Positions 30,170 to 38,694 of a DNA stretch of 41,073 nt are shown here, piece after piece. Below the pieces are notes generated by a model that was given only the letters and a program-made list of their open reading frames with translations, did no database searches and had not been told where the DNA came from. Origin of the DNA: Candidatus Kaiserbacteria bacterium (lineage in GTDB: Bacteria; Patescibacteriota; Minisyncoccia; Phycocordibacterales; UBA2100); assembly GCA_016214605.1 (NCBI GenBank), contig JACROD010000014.1, positions 1 through 41,073 on the forward strand, given 5' to 3'. The stretch's first letter is position 1; each line of letters begins with the position of its first letter. The position numbers and the translations under genes are program-made.

Positions 30170-30445
30170 ATGACTAAGACCGTTTTAAATGTAAAGATCG
30201 ACCGCGATATCAAGATAAAGGCGCAGGGACTCGCCAAGCGCATGGGGATCCCCCTCTCGCTCGTCATCGGAGCCCATTTACGTACGTTCGTACGCGAACA
30301 ACGACTTGAGATCCGTGAACCACTTCGTCCACGCGCCGCTGTGGGACATGCACTATTCAAGGCCCGTAGTGATTTTGATAGTGGTAAAAACACTTCGCCT
30401 GTATTCGATTCGGGTACGGATATGGATGAATATTTGGGGATATGA
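30170..30445 (+). CDS. RelB-like antitoxin (TA module 3)
   Basis: A 91-aa protein: MTKTVLNVKIDRDIKIKAQG is the strand and first helix of a ribbon-helix-helix, followed by LAKRMGIPLSLVIGAHLRTF. The C-terminal half is polar and ends DSGTDMDEYLGI. The ATG at 30170 is chosen because it follows the -10 box by 6 nt; the track's earlier GTG at 30155 overlaps the promoter. Overlaps the toxin by 4 nt (ATGA). Confidence 0.85.
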   Translation: MTKTVLNVKIDRDIKIKAQGLAKRMGIPLSLVIGAHLRTFVREQRLEIREPLRPRAAVGHALFKARSDFDSGKNTSPVFDSGTDMDEYLGI

Positions 30446-30702
30446 GGATCGTCCTACATAAGACACTCGAGAAAAAGCTCAGGAAATTGCCACGTACCGT
30501 TCAGGATGCCTACAAAAAACGTCGCGATATTTTTCTTACCAATCCGTTTGAAAAAATCCTCAACAATCATCCGCTTCAAGGTGAATATGTAGGTTTTTGG
30601 AGTATTAATATCACCGGCGACTATCGTGTGATCTATGATCTGGTCGATGACGACCTTGCGCATTTCATTATGATCGGCACACATACGGAGCTGTACGAAT
30701 AG
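30442..30702 (+). CDS. RelE/YafQ-like toxin (TA module 3)
   Basis: An 86-aa basic protein with the RelE-superfamily layout: KTLEKKLRKLPRTVQDAYKK helices, NNHPLQGEYVGFWSINITGD, YRVIYDLVDDD and final IGTHTELY. The DYRVIY strand and late His are conserved. It differs from the two YafQ-like toxins in lacking the ECH motif, so it is from another subgroup. The rsmA start codon lies 2 nt after its stop. Confidence 0.87.
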   Translation: MRIVLHKTLEKKLRKLPRTVQDAYKKRRDIFLTNPFEKILNNHPLQGEYVGFWSINITGDYRVIYDLVDDDLAHFIMIGTHTELYE

Positions 30703-30704
30703 AT

Positions 30705-31514
30705 ATGAAAAAACATGGAGCTCGACTCGGACAACATTTCCTCACGGCGCACTGGGCGGCGGTCGCCTTGGCGACCGCCGCCCACATCACCGACGATCTG
30801 GTCATCGAAGTCGGCCCGGGCAAGGGAGCCCTCACGGGAGAGCTCCTCAAACTCTCGCGCCGCGTGATCGCGATCGAGAAAGATTCGGCATTGATCGAAA
30901 AGCTGCACGAGAAGTTTCCTATGGAGATCGCGGACGGCGCGCTCAAGATCATTGACGGCGACATTCGCAACTTCTCACCAAAAGCCCGGGAAGGTCAGAC
31001 CTCCTTAGGAGGTCTGACCTTCCCGGGCCCGTATGTGGTCGCGGCAAACATCCCATACTACATCACCGGCGAGATCATCCGCCAATTCCTTTCGAGCACC
31101 GCTCAGCCGCGCACCATGGCGATCCTCATCCAAAAAGAAGTCGCGCAGCGAATCGTGGCGACAAATAAAAAAGAAAGCATTCTCTCGCTCTCGGTCAAAG
31201 CATACGGAGTACCGCGGATCGTCGCCAAGGTAGGGAAGGGGAACTTCTCGCCGCCGCCGTCGGTCGACTCGGCGATCCTTGCCATCGATGATATATCGAA
31301 AAAATTCTTCTCGGATATACACGAGGAGGATTTTTTCAAGGTCGTGCATGCGGGATTCGCATCCAAAAGAAAATACCTCGCCAATAATCTCACGGTCGTC
31401 TTTGAAAAAGAAAAAGTACAAGCAGCGTTTACACAACTCAACATCAGCGAAAAGGTTCGCGCAGAGGATGTGCCCCTAGAGAAATGGGGAGCACTCACAC
31501 GTCACTTATTGTGA
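30705..31514 (+). CDS. rsmA: 16S rRNA dimethyladenosine transferase RsmA (KsgA)
   Basis: Dimethylates two adjacent adenosines near the 3' end of 16S rRNA, a late step in small-subunit assembly. The 269-aa product has GARLGQHFLT, the SAM-binding VIEVGPGKGALT, VIAIEKD, and the catalytic AANIPYYITGEIIRQFL (NxPY), then FSPPPSVDSAIL. Between GDIRNF and the NIPYY strand it carries extra residues (about AREGQTSLGGLTFPG) coded by a perfect 21-bp-stem palindrome. No own promoter seen: it is 2 nt behind the TA3 toxin. Its 3' end overlaps the convergent gene at 31506 by 9 nt. Confidence 0.95.
   Translation: MKKHGARLGQHFLTAHWAAVALATAAHITDDLVIEVGPGKGALTGELLKLSRRVIAIEKDSALIEKLHEKFPMEIADGALKIIDGDIRNFSPKAREGQTSLGGLTFPGPYVVAANIPYYITGEIIRQFLSSTAQPRTMAILIQKEVAQRIVATNKKESILSLSVKAYGVPRIVAKVGKGNFSPPPSVDSAILAIDDISKKFFSDIHEEDFFKVVHAGFASKRKYLANNLTVVFEKEKVQAAFTQLNISEKVRAEDVPLEKWGALTRHLL
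30984..31028. repeat. Palindromic element inserted in frame in rsmA
   Basis: Two 21-bp arms beginning GCCCGGGAAGGTCAGACC and its exact complement, separated by TTA. The total of 45 bp is a multiple of three. It codes for residues not expected in RsmA just before the NIPYY motif. It resembles in concept the Rickettsia palindromic elements that settle inside genes. No second copy is in the window. Confidence 0.85.
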
Positions 31515-31856
31515 CGATCCGTGCATTATTATCGTGTCGGCGGCGCGCACATCAATCGGCACAATAGTATAAAGACAAATATATGGCGCTCCTGCGAGAC
31601 CGAGGAGCCACTGACCCGCGTGCGACGGAGGGCCGAACGCATATGAGTGCGTCGAGGATGTCCACACAAAGATACCTCCGCGCGGCGGACCCAACACCAC
31701 ATAGATTGTGCGGTTGTAGCAGCGATGCACTTCGGATGCTGATCCGCCAAACGGATATGCATAGGAAAAGAGGGGGAAGGCGAAGACGGTGAATAAAAAG
31801 AGGCCCCCGATCACCTGCAGGATATTGCTTTCAAAAAAGGTCACTACTCTCATCAT
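31506..31856 (-). CDS. Hypothetical exported or membrane-anchored protein
   Basis: A 116-aa protein with a hydrophobic N-terminal helix (about 10-33, SNILQVIGGLFLFTVFAFPL), then a Gly/Pro-rich domain (VHRCYNRTIYVVLGPPRGGI, FGPPSHAGQWLLGLAGAPYI) with two cysteines. As I recall, short proteins with this Cys-Tyr-Asn ... GPP ... GQWLLG pattern are common near pilus or T4SS genes in Parcubacteria; their function is unknown. Tail-to-tail overlap of 9 nt with rsmA. TACGAT lies 6 nt before the first ATG. Confidence 0.65.
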   Translation of the reverse strand: MMRVVTFFESNILQVIGGLFLFTVFAFPLFSYAYPFGGSASEVHRCYNRTIYVVLGPPRGGIFVWTSSTHSYAFGPPSHAGQWLLGLAGAPYICLYTIVPIDVRAADTIIMHGSSQ

Positions 31857-31933
31857 ATCTTTATCGTATCACCAGTAAGACACCTCGCACTAAGATATCC
31901 CCCGTGGGGGGATAAGACCTCTTTTATAACTGG

Positions 31934-31939
31934 TATAGT
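31934..31939 (+). promoter_or_regulatory. -10 box of the first T4SS-locus gene
   Basis: TATAGT with 7 nt before the ATG at 31947, leaderless type. Confidence 0.45.
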
Positions 31940-31946
31940 TATTCGC

Positions 31947-32867
31947 ATGGATCAGACAAAACACCCCTACCTCCTTGCTTTGCTCGGTCTCGGATCACTT
32001 CTCATTATCGCCGCGGTGGTGGAAACACATCTCCCCGTACCCGTCATGAACAACATGAACGAATGGGGTACACCAATCGCTTTTTCTTCCTATAGTCCCT
32101 ACACGTCTCAGACGGCACCCTCGTCCGCACCCTCTGTACCCACCACACAAGCAACTCCCACAAACATTCCGAGCACACAGGACCTCTCTTCTTGGAGTTA
32201 TGACACCGCCCCTGCTCCGGTGACTTCTCCCGGAAATACCGCCGCAACGATCATCAAGAGCGACACGAAGTTCGATTTTAACGCATTTATGCAGCAGCTC
32301 GCCGGATCGACAGTTCCCCAACGGCCGTCTGTCACCACAGCACCCCTCTCAAACACACAAGAAACTTACTCGACCGTCCCATCTCAGCTTATCAGCACAC
32401 AAAAAGACACTGTTTCCGCACGTAACGACATCCAACAGGCCTTGTACGTGTATGGCAACACGGTCGGCTCTTTTATCCAAGCTTACGACCGTCTTCACCC
32501 CAACGATTCAAAGGAAGTGCAGAACTTTTTCGACACGCACGGGAACGCGGCGAGTACGATCGCCCTCAAGCAACTGGGTACAGATCTAAAAAATATCGGC
32601 ATTAACATGAAGACGATCGCTTCAGTACCACCATCCCTCCTTTCTATCCATACCGCACTTGCTGATAGCTACATCGATATGGGAGAGAAACTTTCGGCTC
32701 AAACTTCGACACAAAACGATGACGAGGTTGTGCAAATGATCAACACTTACGACGATGCGGTCGAAACATACACAAAAAACTATGTTGCTCTCGTCTTCAA
32801 GTTCTCCGAAAACGGCGTTGTGTTCGGTCCTGACGAACCAGGCAGTTTGTTCATGTTTACCCAGTAG
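31947..32867 (+). CDS. T4SS-locus membrane-anchored helical protein 1
   Basis: A 306-aa protein. One N-terminal membrane helix (PYLLALLGLGSLLIIAAVVE), then a Ser/Thr/Pro/Gln-rich linker (about 45-150), then a helical domain (about 155-300: SARNDIQQALYVYGNTVGSF, SIHTALADSYIDMGEKLSAQ, MINTYDDAVETYTKNYVALV). Its C-terminal helical domain resembles that of the next gene in pattern (xxSIHxxL... then xYxxAxxxxxxxxxAL), so the two are probably paralogues. No known family. Position suggests a periplasm-like or surface-side part of the secretion system. Confidence 0.7.
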   Translation: MDQTKHPYLLALLGLGSLLIIAAVVETHLPVPVMNNMNEWGTPIAFSSYSPYTSQTAPSSAPSVPTTQATPTNIPSTQDLSSWSYDTAPAPVTSPGNTAATIIKSDTKFDFNAFMQQLAGSTVPQRPSVTTAPLSNTQETYSTVPSQLISTQKDTVSARNDIQQALYVYGNTVGSFIQAYDRLHPNDSKEVQNFFDTHGNAASTIALKQLGTDLKNIGINMKTIASVPPSLLSIHTALADSYIDMGEKLSAQTSTQNDDEVVQMINTYDDAVETYTKNYVALVFKFSENGVVFGPDEPGSLFMFTQ

Positions 32868-32951
32868 GGGAGATGTTCGCTGCCGCGCGCATATCAATAA
32901 TACGCTGCATATCTATACACATCGGAACACCGATTTTTTTCTTTTGCGAGG

Positions 32952-32957
32952 TATACT
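32952..32957 (+). promoter_or_regulatory. -10 box of the gene at 32964
   Basis: TATACT with 6 nt before a GTG start, leaderless type. Confidence 0.4.
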
Positions 32958-32963
32958 TATCCT

Positions 32964-33833
32964 GTGGAAACGGAACTCTCTCACACGGATTCGGTCATTT
33001 CGACCACGCCATCAGAGACATCTTTAGCGCCGCCCCGTGACTCTTGGCGACTCGTTGTCAGTGCGATTCTTTCCGTGATCGTGGTGGCGACCGTAGCGGG
33101 TTGGAGATTCCATCAGATATCGACCCAGAAGGACGTCGATCTATTTGCTGTAGCAAGATCTGCCACCACTCATACGACAGGAGACTCGCCTGCGCGAAGT
33201 CTTGCTGAAGCCTTGGGGATGAATATGTCGCCGAACGCCACGTCCTCAACTCCCGAAGAGATCTCTCAGATCGGCCCCAATACAATGAGTCGACTTATGA
33301 CCTATTATTCATTCTTGGAACAGAGCGGTTCGTATACGCCGGAGCTTGGCGCTCAGATCGCTGCAAGTATCGCGCCGACCGTCCAGGCACATGTGCCATA
33401 CACCATGTATGACGAAGCCTCTGTCCAAACCGATCCCGACACCTCCTACCGGCGCATGCGGGCATATCGCACTGACCTACAGAAATCTTTTGCACCATTC
33501 AGTAAGAATACGGCTTACGAACTGGACCTTTATAATGATTACATGCAGACGCATGACGAAAAGTACCTTTCTCAACTAAAGACCGCGGCACAAAATTACC
33601 GCGATGCGGCGACACTCACTGCCAAGGTCGTTGTCCCCACAGACGCAGTATCGATCCACGTCGGAGTACTCAACGCTCTGCAGGAATTTTCCTCAACACT
33701 TACCTTGATCGCAGATAACATCCACGACCCCATCACATCGCTCGCACTCCTCAGTTCATACAACAAAGCCGAAGACAGTATGACCACATCCTTTGCCGCA
33801 CTCGACACATACTACGCAAGTAAAAAACCATGA
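32964..33833 (+). CDS. T4SS-locus membrane-anchored helical protein 2
   Basis: A 289-aa protein starting with GTG. A cytosolic Ser/Thr-rich N-terminus, one membrane helix (about 29-47, LVVSAILSVIVVATVAGWRF), and a helical domain (about 100-285). The part VPTDAVSIHVGVLNALQEFS followed by YNKAEDSMTTSFAALDTYYA parallels the end of the preceding gene's product. Unknown function. Its stop overlaps the next ATG (ATGA), so it is coupled to the gene at 33830. Confidence 0.7.
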   Translation: METELSHTDSVISTTPSETSLAPPRDSWRLVVSAILSVIVVATVAGWRFHQISTQKDVDLFAVARSATTHTTGDSPARSLAEALGMNMSPNATSSTPEEISQIGPNTMSRLMTYYSFLEQSGSYTPELGAQIAASIAPTVQAHVPYTMYDEASVQTDPDTSYRRMRAYRTDLQKSFAPFSKNTAYELDLYNDYMQTHDEKYLSQLKTAAQNYRDAATLTAKVVVPTDAVSIHVGVLNALQEFSSTLTLIADNIHDPITSLALLSSYNKAEDSMTTSFAALDTYYASKKP

Positions 33834-35491
33834 CCACCGCCCGAACCAACATATTCTTCGCACCTATACTCGGACTTGCGCTGCTCATGTCCTCTGTATC
33901 GCTCGTATCTGCACAAGCCGCCACCGTGACGCGCATTACCGACTGCTCTCAAAACGGCCAACAGCCGGTCGCCGTCGGCACTCGGGTCGCAAGCGGCACC
34001 TATGTCCCGGTAGCGGACCAGGCGGTGATTCTCAACACCAGCGATATCATCCACAACACTGGTATTTTAGTCTACAAAGAGTGCGTCTTGCGCCCAATCA
34101 TCGACGCTCAGCGCGTAGCGGAAACCTCGACAACTGTAAACAACGGTACAAGAGCATTCAATACCGGAAAGAATGGTGGGCCGCTCATCGTACAAACACG
34201 TGACAAAGAACGCCTCTACTTGGCGAGTGATCCAGAATTCCTTCACATCCTAAATAATGGGACCTACGATACGGTCGATCCCTTGTTTCGCGACACAACC
34301 AAGAATGCCATTGGGCAAGGATACTTCAGAGCGACTCGCCGTTCCAACGACTTCGTGTGTCCTTATACCGGTCTGCAAGCGGCGCTCAGCGGCTCGCCCC
34401 AAGGATCCGTACAGGACGCCCTTGATGCACTTCGAGATCCTCGGTGCAACCCCTATATGGCGACAGAATACACCTACGAAGACGCCCGAGCTCGCGTACA
34501 AGCAAATGTGGAAACTTATGATGCCTATCTCAACTGGGGACAAGGCGTGTACCCCAAGATCCAGCTCGACCCCAACGGCAACTATGTCGTTACGGACGAA
34601 ACCGTGATCACTGCACCTGGATCGATCGTCCGGACCCTGCAAGAGCAATTGCTCACCTCCGGCTTTAGGCAACAAGAATCCGCCAACAACGTGAACGAGA
34701 TGGTCAATCAACTGTTCGCCAATGTAGGGACTCAGGTATTATCAAGCACTCAAGGGGTGAGCGGCTTGACGCAACCAACCACCGGCGGAACAGGCGCCTC
34801 CTTCCTCGACCAGGTCACGTCGCAATCAGGCGGCCAGCTCACGCAAGTAACCGGAAACGCAGCTCTCCAACTTCTCTCTGCCGCGCTCGCGGTCGAGCGT
34901 GCCTACAACCAAGCGGTCTCCGCGATTGCGGCCAACCTCACACAGACTATCGCGCAGCTGCGCGCGGTCGAAAGACAATGCTGGACATCAACGATCCAAA
35001 ATGTATGCGCTGCCGGGACGATTTCTGCCGATAGTTCATCGTGCACCGGCACTTCAGGTGCCAATCTTACCCACATAGCGACCTCGACGGCGTTTTCACA
35101 GGCGGTGATCACCAATAACATCTCTCCGCTCGCGTCCAGCACAGTCACAAATCTGAATAAATCTGATGCAGCAATCACACAACTCACGCAGTTCATCACA
35201 ACCGTCAGCAACAACCCCGGCGCGCAAGCCACCGTACTTGCACAATACTCACAACTCTCAAGCCAAGGCGCTTTTCACACACAAACAGACGTCACCTCCG
35301 CACAGTCCCAACAGCAGACCGTGATCGCCGCCACCGGCAATCTCGTCACCAACACGATCAATGTATGGGCCGGCACTGACAGTCAAGGGGGATCGACCAT
35401 ACCGTGGGACAGCAGCATCTATCCCGGCGCCGGGTGGTGCAACTACCAAAATCAACAAACCCTGTCCCTCTGGGACCAGCGCTGGCGCTAA
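33830..35491 (+). CDS. Exported T4SS-locus protein
   Basis: A 553-aa protein with a signal peptide (about 1-31, IFFAPILGLALLMSSVSLVS then AQAA). Globular part rich in Thr, Asn, Gln, with Cys in TDCSQNG, YKECVLRP, DFVCPYTG, RDPRCNPY, ERQCWTS, NVCAAG and SSCTG, so disulfides are possible outside the membrane. A long helical part about 330-400 (LSAALAVERAYNQAVSAIAA). Genes of this type precede the VirB6-like gene in CPR T4SS loci; the exact role is unknown. Overlaps the upstream gene by 4 nt and is 7 nt before the VirB6-like gene. Confidence 0.72.
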   Translation: MTTARTNIFFAPILGLALLMSSVSLVSAQAATVTRITDCSQNGQQPVAVGTRVASGTYVPVADQAVILNTSDIIHNTGILVYKECVLRPIIDAQRVAETSTTVNNGTRAFNTGKNGGPLIVQTRDKERLYLASDPEFLHILNNGTYDTVDPLFRDTTKNAIGQGYFRATRRSNDFVCPYTGLQAALSGSPQGSVQDALDALRDPRCNPYMATEYTYEDARARVQANVETYDAYLNWGQGVYPKIQLDPNGNYVVTDETVITAPGSIVRTLQEQLLTSGFRQQESANNVNEMVNQLFANVGTQVLSSTQGVSGLTQPTTGGTGASFLDQVTSQSGGQLTQVTGNAALQLLSAALAVERAYNQAVSAIAANLTQTIAQLRAVERQCWTSTIQNVCAAGTISADSSSCTGTSGANLTHIATSTAFSQAVITNNISPLASSTVTNLNKSDAAITQLTQFITTVSNNPGAQATVLAQYSQLSSQGAFHTQTDVTSAQSQQQTVIAATGNLVTNTINVWAGTDSQGGSTIPWDSSIYPGAGWCNYQNQQTLSLWDQRWR

Positions 35492-35498
35492 TTACCGT

Positions 35499-38072
35499 AT
35501 GTTAAAAGACACACTTGATCGTCGCACTGCCAAATACATCCTTTGTTTTAGTTTCGTGCTCGTGCTCGTACTTACACCTTTTATGTTTTCACCTCTATCG
35601 GGTGACCTGACACCGAGCGTCGCGCAAGCTGCGACCGGAAGCACAGCAGACCCTTGTGTAAGTGTTCTTACCACTCCCTCCGCCTGCTACAAAGAGTTTA
35701 TGGCGTGGAATAACAACACGAACGTCTTCGGCTCTTTGCTCCGCCCGGTGTTTGCATCTCTCGCTGCTCTTATCATCCAGTTGGCCATTGTTGCCATGCA
35801 GGTGGCGAGCGGCTTGTTCGATACATTGGTCACGCGCACGATCATCCACTTTGGAGATACGAATGGGTTACTCAACACGGGAGTGATCCAAGCGATCAAT
35901 GTGGCATGGAGCGCTTTTCGCGATCTTGCCAACATACTGATCATCGGATTCTTTACTTTTATCGCTATCAACATCATTCTTGGCTCTCCGACATTCGGAC
36001 AAAAGAAACTCATCGCAAACGTCCTCATTGTAGCCATTTTGATCAACTTCAGCCTGCTTTTCACCAAAATCATCATCGATTTCTCGAACTACACCGCGGC
36101 GCAGTTTTATACCGCGAGCATCGGCGGCAGCCTCGTCGCCGGAGCCGGCGGCGGCGCAAACACGCCAGAGGGAATAGGCGACCGTTTTCTCCGCGTCACC
36201 AAAGCAACCTCCTTCAGCGACTCCGCCAAAAGCATCGACCAGGTCGGACAGGTATCGGGAAACTGGTTCATGCTCTTGTACGCACTGGTGATGTTCATCC
36301 TTATCTCGGCGGTCGCTGCGGTGCTTTTTTATGGATCGTTCCTTCTGATATCCCGTGCCATTCTTCTCATCTTTCTTATGGTGACCGCCGCGCTCGCTTT
36401 TGCTACATATCTTGTACCGAGTAATTCTCCCTTGAATCATTGGGAGGCGTGGTGGCGTTCCCTTATTCAAAGTGCAGTGCTTGCCCCTGTCATCATTCTC
36501 TTTTTGTGGGCCACGCTGCGCGTCTCCCAAAGCCTGCAAACTCAGGGGACATTGGGGGATCTTGCAAACCATCCCCATGACGCATCGAATTTGGGTGCAT
36601 TGTTCTCATACCTACTCATCGTCGGTCTGCTTTTTGCCACCTTCAAGATTGCAAGTAGCTTCTCGATGAGTGTTGGCGGACTCAATTGGGCATCCATACC
36701 GGGCGCGATGACGGTCGCCGGAGGGACACGGCTAGCTGGCTTCCTCGGCCAGCAAGCTGGTTTGCGCGCGAGCAGGCGCCTGTCTGCCGCTGGTGATAGA
36801 GTCAAGTCTGACAGTAAAATGGCACTCCTCGGTAAAGGTGCACTCTATGGGGGGGCTGCCGGAGCGGCTGCGCTCGCCCTCGGCAGCCGCGGCGGCGGAG
36901 GTGCCCCCGGAGCCGTCATTGGACGCCAAATATCCGGCACCGGGTTGGGCCGCAAAGAAATCTTCCCGTCTCGCAGTGCTCTACCTGGGGCCGCTGCCGC
37001 ACAACAAGTCGCTAGTCAAAGCGCTGCCAAAGCAATCAAAGCAGCTTTGGCCGGCTCCAAGGATAAACAGACCGCTCCGAAGACTCAAAATACAGGCAAT
37101 GCGACACCTCCTAAGCCGCCTGCCGGACCAACCACAACACTTCCTCCACGCGGTGGGTCGGTACCGCTTCCTCCGTCCGGCTCGTCGTCTAAGCCTGCCC
37201 CGGCACCCAAACCTGTTCCTACGCCTCCAGGTGCCGGTGCCTTACATGCACCAACATCCGGCGATAGTGGTATTGCTGACACTATAAATAAAGAACGGGC
37301 AGCTACAGTTGAAGCCGCAAAAGAAGCTGCAACGGCGACTCAAGAAGACCACAAAGCAGTAGCTGCGGAGATCAAAGAAGCGGTCGGTGCCGCAGGCGCC
37401 GCAGCCGGAACCAGTAAAGACAGGGAGCTTGTTACTGCACTGAAAGAAGAGATGGGTGCGCAACGCACGGCTATGAAGGAAGCAGTGGACACACAGACTG
37501 AAAAACTTGGCGGAAAATTGGAACATGTGGGCTCACAAATAGAAACGGCGGCGGGAGGCAACAGAGAGACGCTTATTGGCCTAGAGAAGACTGTTAGAGA
37601 TGTCGGTAAAGAAACCGCCGAAATCGGATCGCAACAAATCGAAGCGACCAAGAGTGAAAATGAGGAAGTAAAGAGAGGAGCCGTAGCCTCACACACTGAA
37701 TCAGAGGTTCGATTAAGAACTTCGGCACAGGGGCAAAGGATCGCGGGAGCACAAGAAGTCGCCCAACGGGATACGGAACGCTTTGCAACTCTAACGGCTC
37801 AACAAAAAATGAAAGATTTCGGCTTCTCCTCACCAAATACCTCCACGACATTACAATCTACTCAAATGACTCCAGCGAACCTAGGAGGATCGGCTAGATT
37901 TGCCGCCCAACCCTACTCGCAAGTAAACGTCGCACAGTCGACACCGGGGATCCCGCTTCATCAAGAGCCCCTGAATACCGACGCACTATTAAAAGAAATT
38001 CGAGAGAACCGAGACCGAACGGTGAAACAAATTCTCCAGGGAGGAAAAAACACCCCACCAATCCAACAATAG
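35499..38072 (+). CDS. VirB6/TrbL-like T4SS inner-membrane protein with long tail
   Basis: An 857-aa protein. N-terminal signal or helix (about 12-30), an exported stretch, then about six or more membrane helices (VFASLAALIIQLAIVAMQVA, FRDLANILIIGFFTFIAINI, LMLLYALVMFILISA-type, VMFILISAVAAVLFYGSFLL, ILLIFLMVTAALAFATYLVP, YLLIVGLLFATFKIA) as in VirB6/TrbL channel proteins. From about 450 on there is a Gly/Ala-rich region, a Pro-rich linker (TPPKPPAGPTTTLPPRGGS), and a charged coiled coil (about 590-790, KEAVDTQTEKLGGKLEHVGS). The start at 35499 replaces the track's earlier one, which overlaps the upstream gene. Confidence 0.82.
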   Translation: MLKDTLDRRTAKYILCFSFVLVLVLTPFMFSPLSGDLTPSVAQAATGSTADPCVSVLTTPSACYKEFMAWNNNTNVFGSLLRPVFASLAALIIQLAIVAMQVASGLFDTLVTRTIIHFGDTNGLLNTGVIQAINVAWSAFRDLANILIIGFFTFIAINIILGSPTFGQKKLIANVLIVAILINFSLLFTKIIIDFSNYTAAQFYTASIGGSLVAGAGGGANTPEGIGDRFLRVTKATSFSDSAKSIDQVGQVSGNWFMLLYALVMFILISAVAAVLFYGSFLLISRAILLIFLMVTAALAFATYLVPSNSPLNHWEAWWRSLIQSAVLAPVIILFLWATLRVSQSLQTQGTLGDLANHPHDASNLGALFSYLLIVGLLFATFKIASSFSMSVGGLNWASIPGAMTVAGGTRLAGFLGQQAGLRASRRLSAAGDRVKSDSKMALLGKGALYGGAAGAAALALGSRGGGGAPGAVIGRQISGTGLGRKEIFPSRSALPGAAAAQQVASQSAAKAIKAALAGSKDKQTAPKTQNTGNATPPKPPAGPTTTLPPRGGSVPLPPSGSSSKPAPAPKPVPTPPGAGALHAPTSGDSGIADTINKERAATVEAAKEAATATQEDHKAVAAEIKEAVGAAGAAAGTSKDRELVTALKEEMGAQRTAMKEAVDTQTEKLGGKLEHVGSQIETAAGGNRETLIGLEKTVRDVGKETAEIGSQQIEATKSENEEVKRGAVASHTESEVRLRTSAQGQRIAGAQEVAQRDTERFATLTAQQKMKDFGFSSPNTSTTLQSTQMTPANLGGSARFAAQPYSQVNVAQSTPGIPLHQEPLNTDALLKEIRENRDRTVKQILQGGKNTPPIQQ

Positions 38073-38076
38073 ATCT

Positions 38077-38646
38077 ATGGACCAAAAAGTAAATTTTGAA
38101 GCAGTGATGGCGGAACGTTTTGCAAAGCTTCCGCTGTCGGTACAAAATGCGATCACGTCCACTGATGTAGAAAAACACTTGCGCGACCTTGCCCAACACC
38201 AACAACTCCATCTCGACCAGTGGGATCTGCTCGAGAACGAGGTCATGCTGACCCTGCTCGGCCTCGCCAAGACCTCGGAACTCAAACAAAACATCATTAA
38301 AGAGGTGGGGGTCTCCGATGAGGTCGCTGCCGCGCTCGCCAACGATATCGCACAATACATCTTCCAGCCGATTCGCGAAGAGCTTGAGCGCCAACTCGAT
38401 CACCCTGAGGCACAGGCGATCGAAACAAAAAACATCGACGCGATCCGGGAGCAGGCACTCACGGAATCCACGACCTCGACACCCGCTCCAAATACAACAG
38501 AAACACCAACAACCGCGGCCCTGGCACCAGCTCCGACTCAGGAAAAAGCAGTTCGAGCGGATGTTTCCACCAGCTACAAATCTCAGGTGCCCAGCCACGA
38601 GAGAAAGACGATCGAGGGAGATCCGTATCGCGAACAAGTGAGTTAG
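38077..38646 (+). CDS. T4SS-locus helical protein
   Basis: A 189-aa soluble protein. Residues 1-120 are helical and acidic (VMAERFAKLPLSVQNAITST, WDLLENEVMLTLLGLAKTSE, ANDIAQYIFQPIREELERQL); the rest is a Thr/Pro/Ala-rich tail. The first part has the feel of an adaptor or coupling protein. No named family recognised. Starts 4 nt after the VirB6-like gene and is surely co-transcribed with it. Confidence 0.7.
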   Translation: MDQKVNFEAVMAERFAKLPLSVQNAITSTDVEKHLRDLAQHQQLHLDQWDLLENEVMLTLLGLAKTSELKQNIIKEVGVSDEVAAALANDIAQYIFQPIREELERQLDHPEAQAIETKNIDAIREQALTESTTSTPAPNTTETPTTAALAPAPTQEKAVRADVSTSYKSQVPSHERKTIEGDPYREQVS

Positions 38647-38682
38647 AGTGGGAATATCCGATATGGCTCCGCGACGCGATGC

Positions 38683-38688
38683 TATACT
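38683..38688 (+). promoter_or_regulatory. -10 box of the PrgI gene
   Basis: TATACT with 6 nt before the ATG at 38695. It suggests that prgI-traC-virB4 can be transcribed separately from the upstream genes. Confidence 0.5.
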
Positions 38689-38694
38689 GGATGC

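Noticed and set aside
35361-35498. N-terminal extension of the VirB6-like ORF
   Set aside because: Lies inside the preceding exported-protein gene in another frame; the ATG at 35499 opens with a proper hydrophobic helix.
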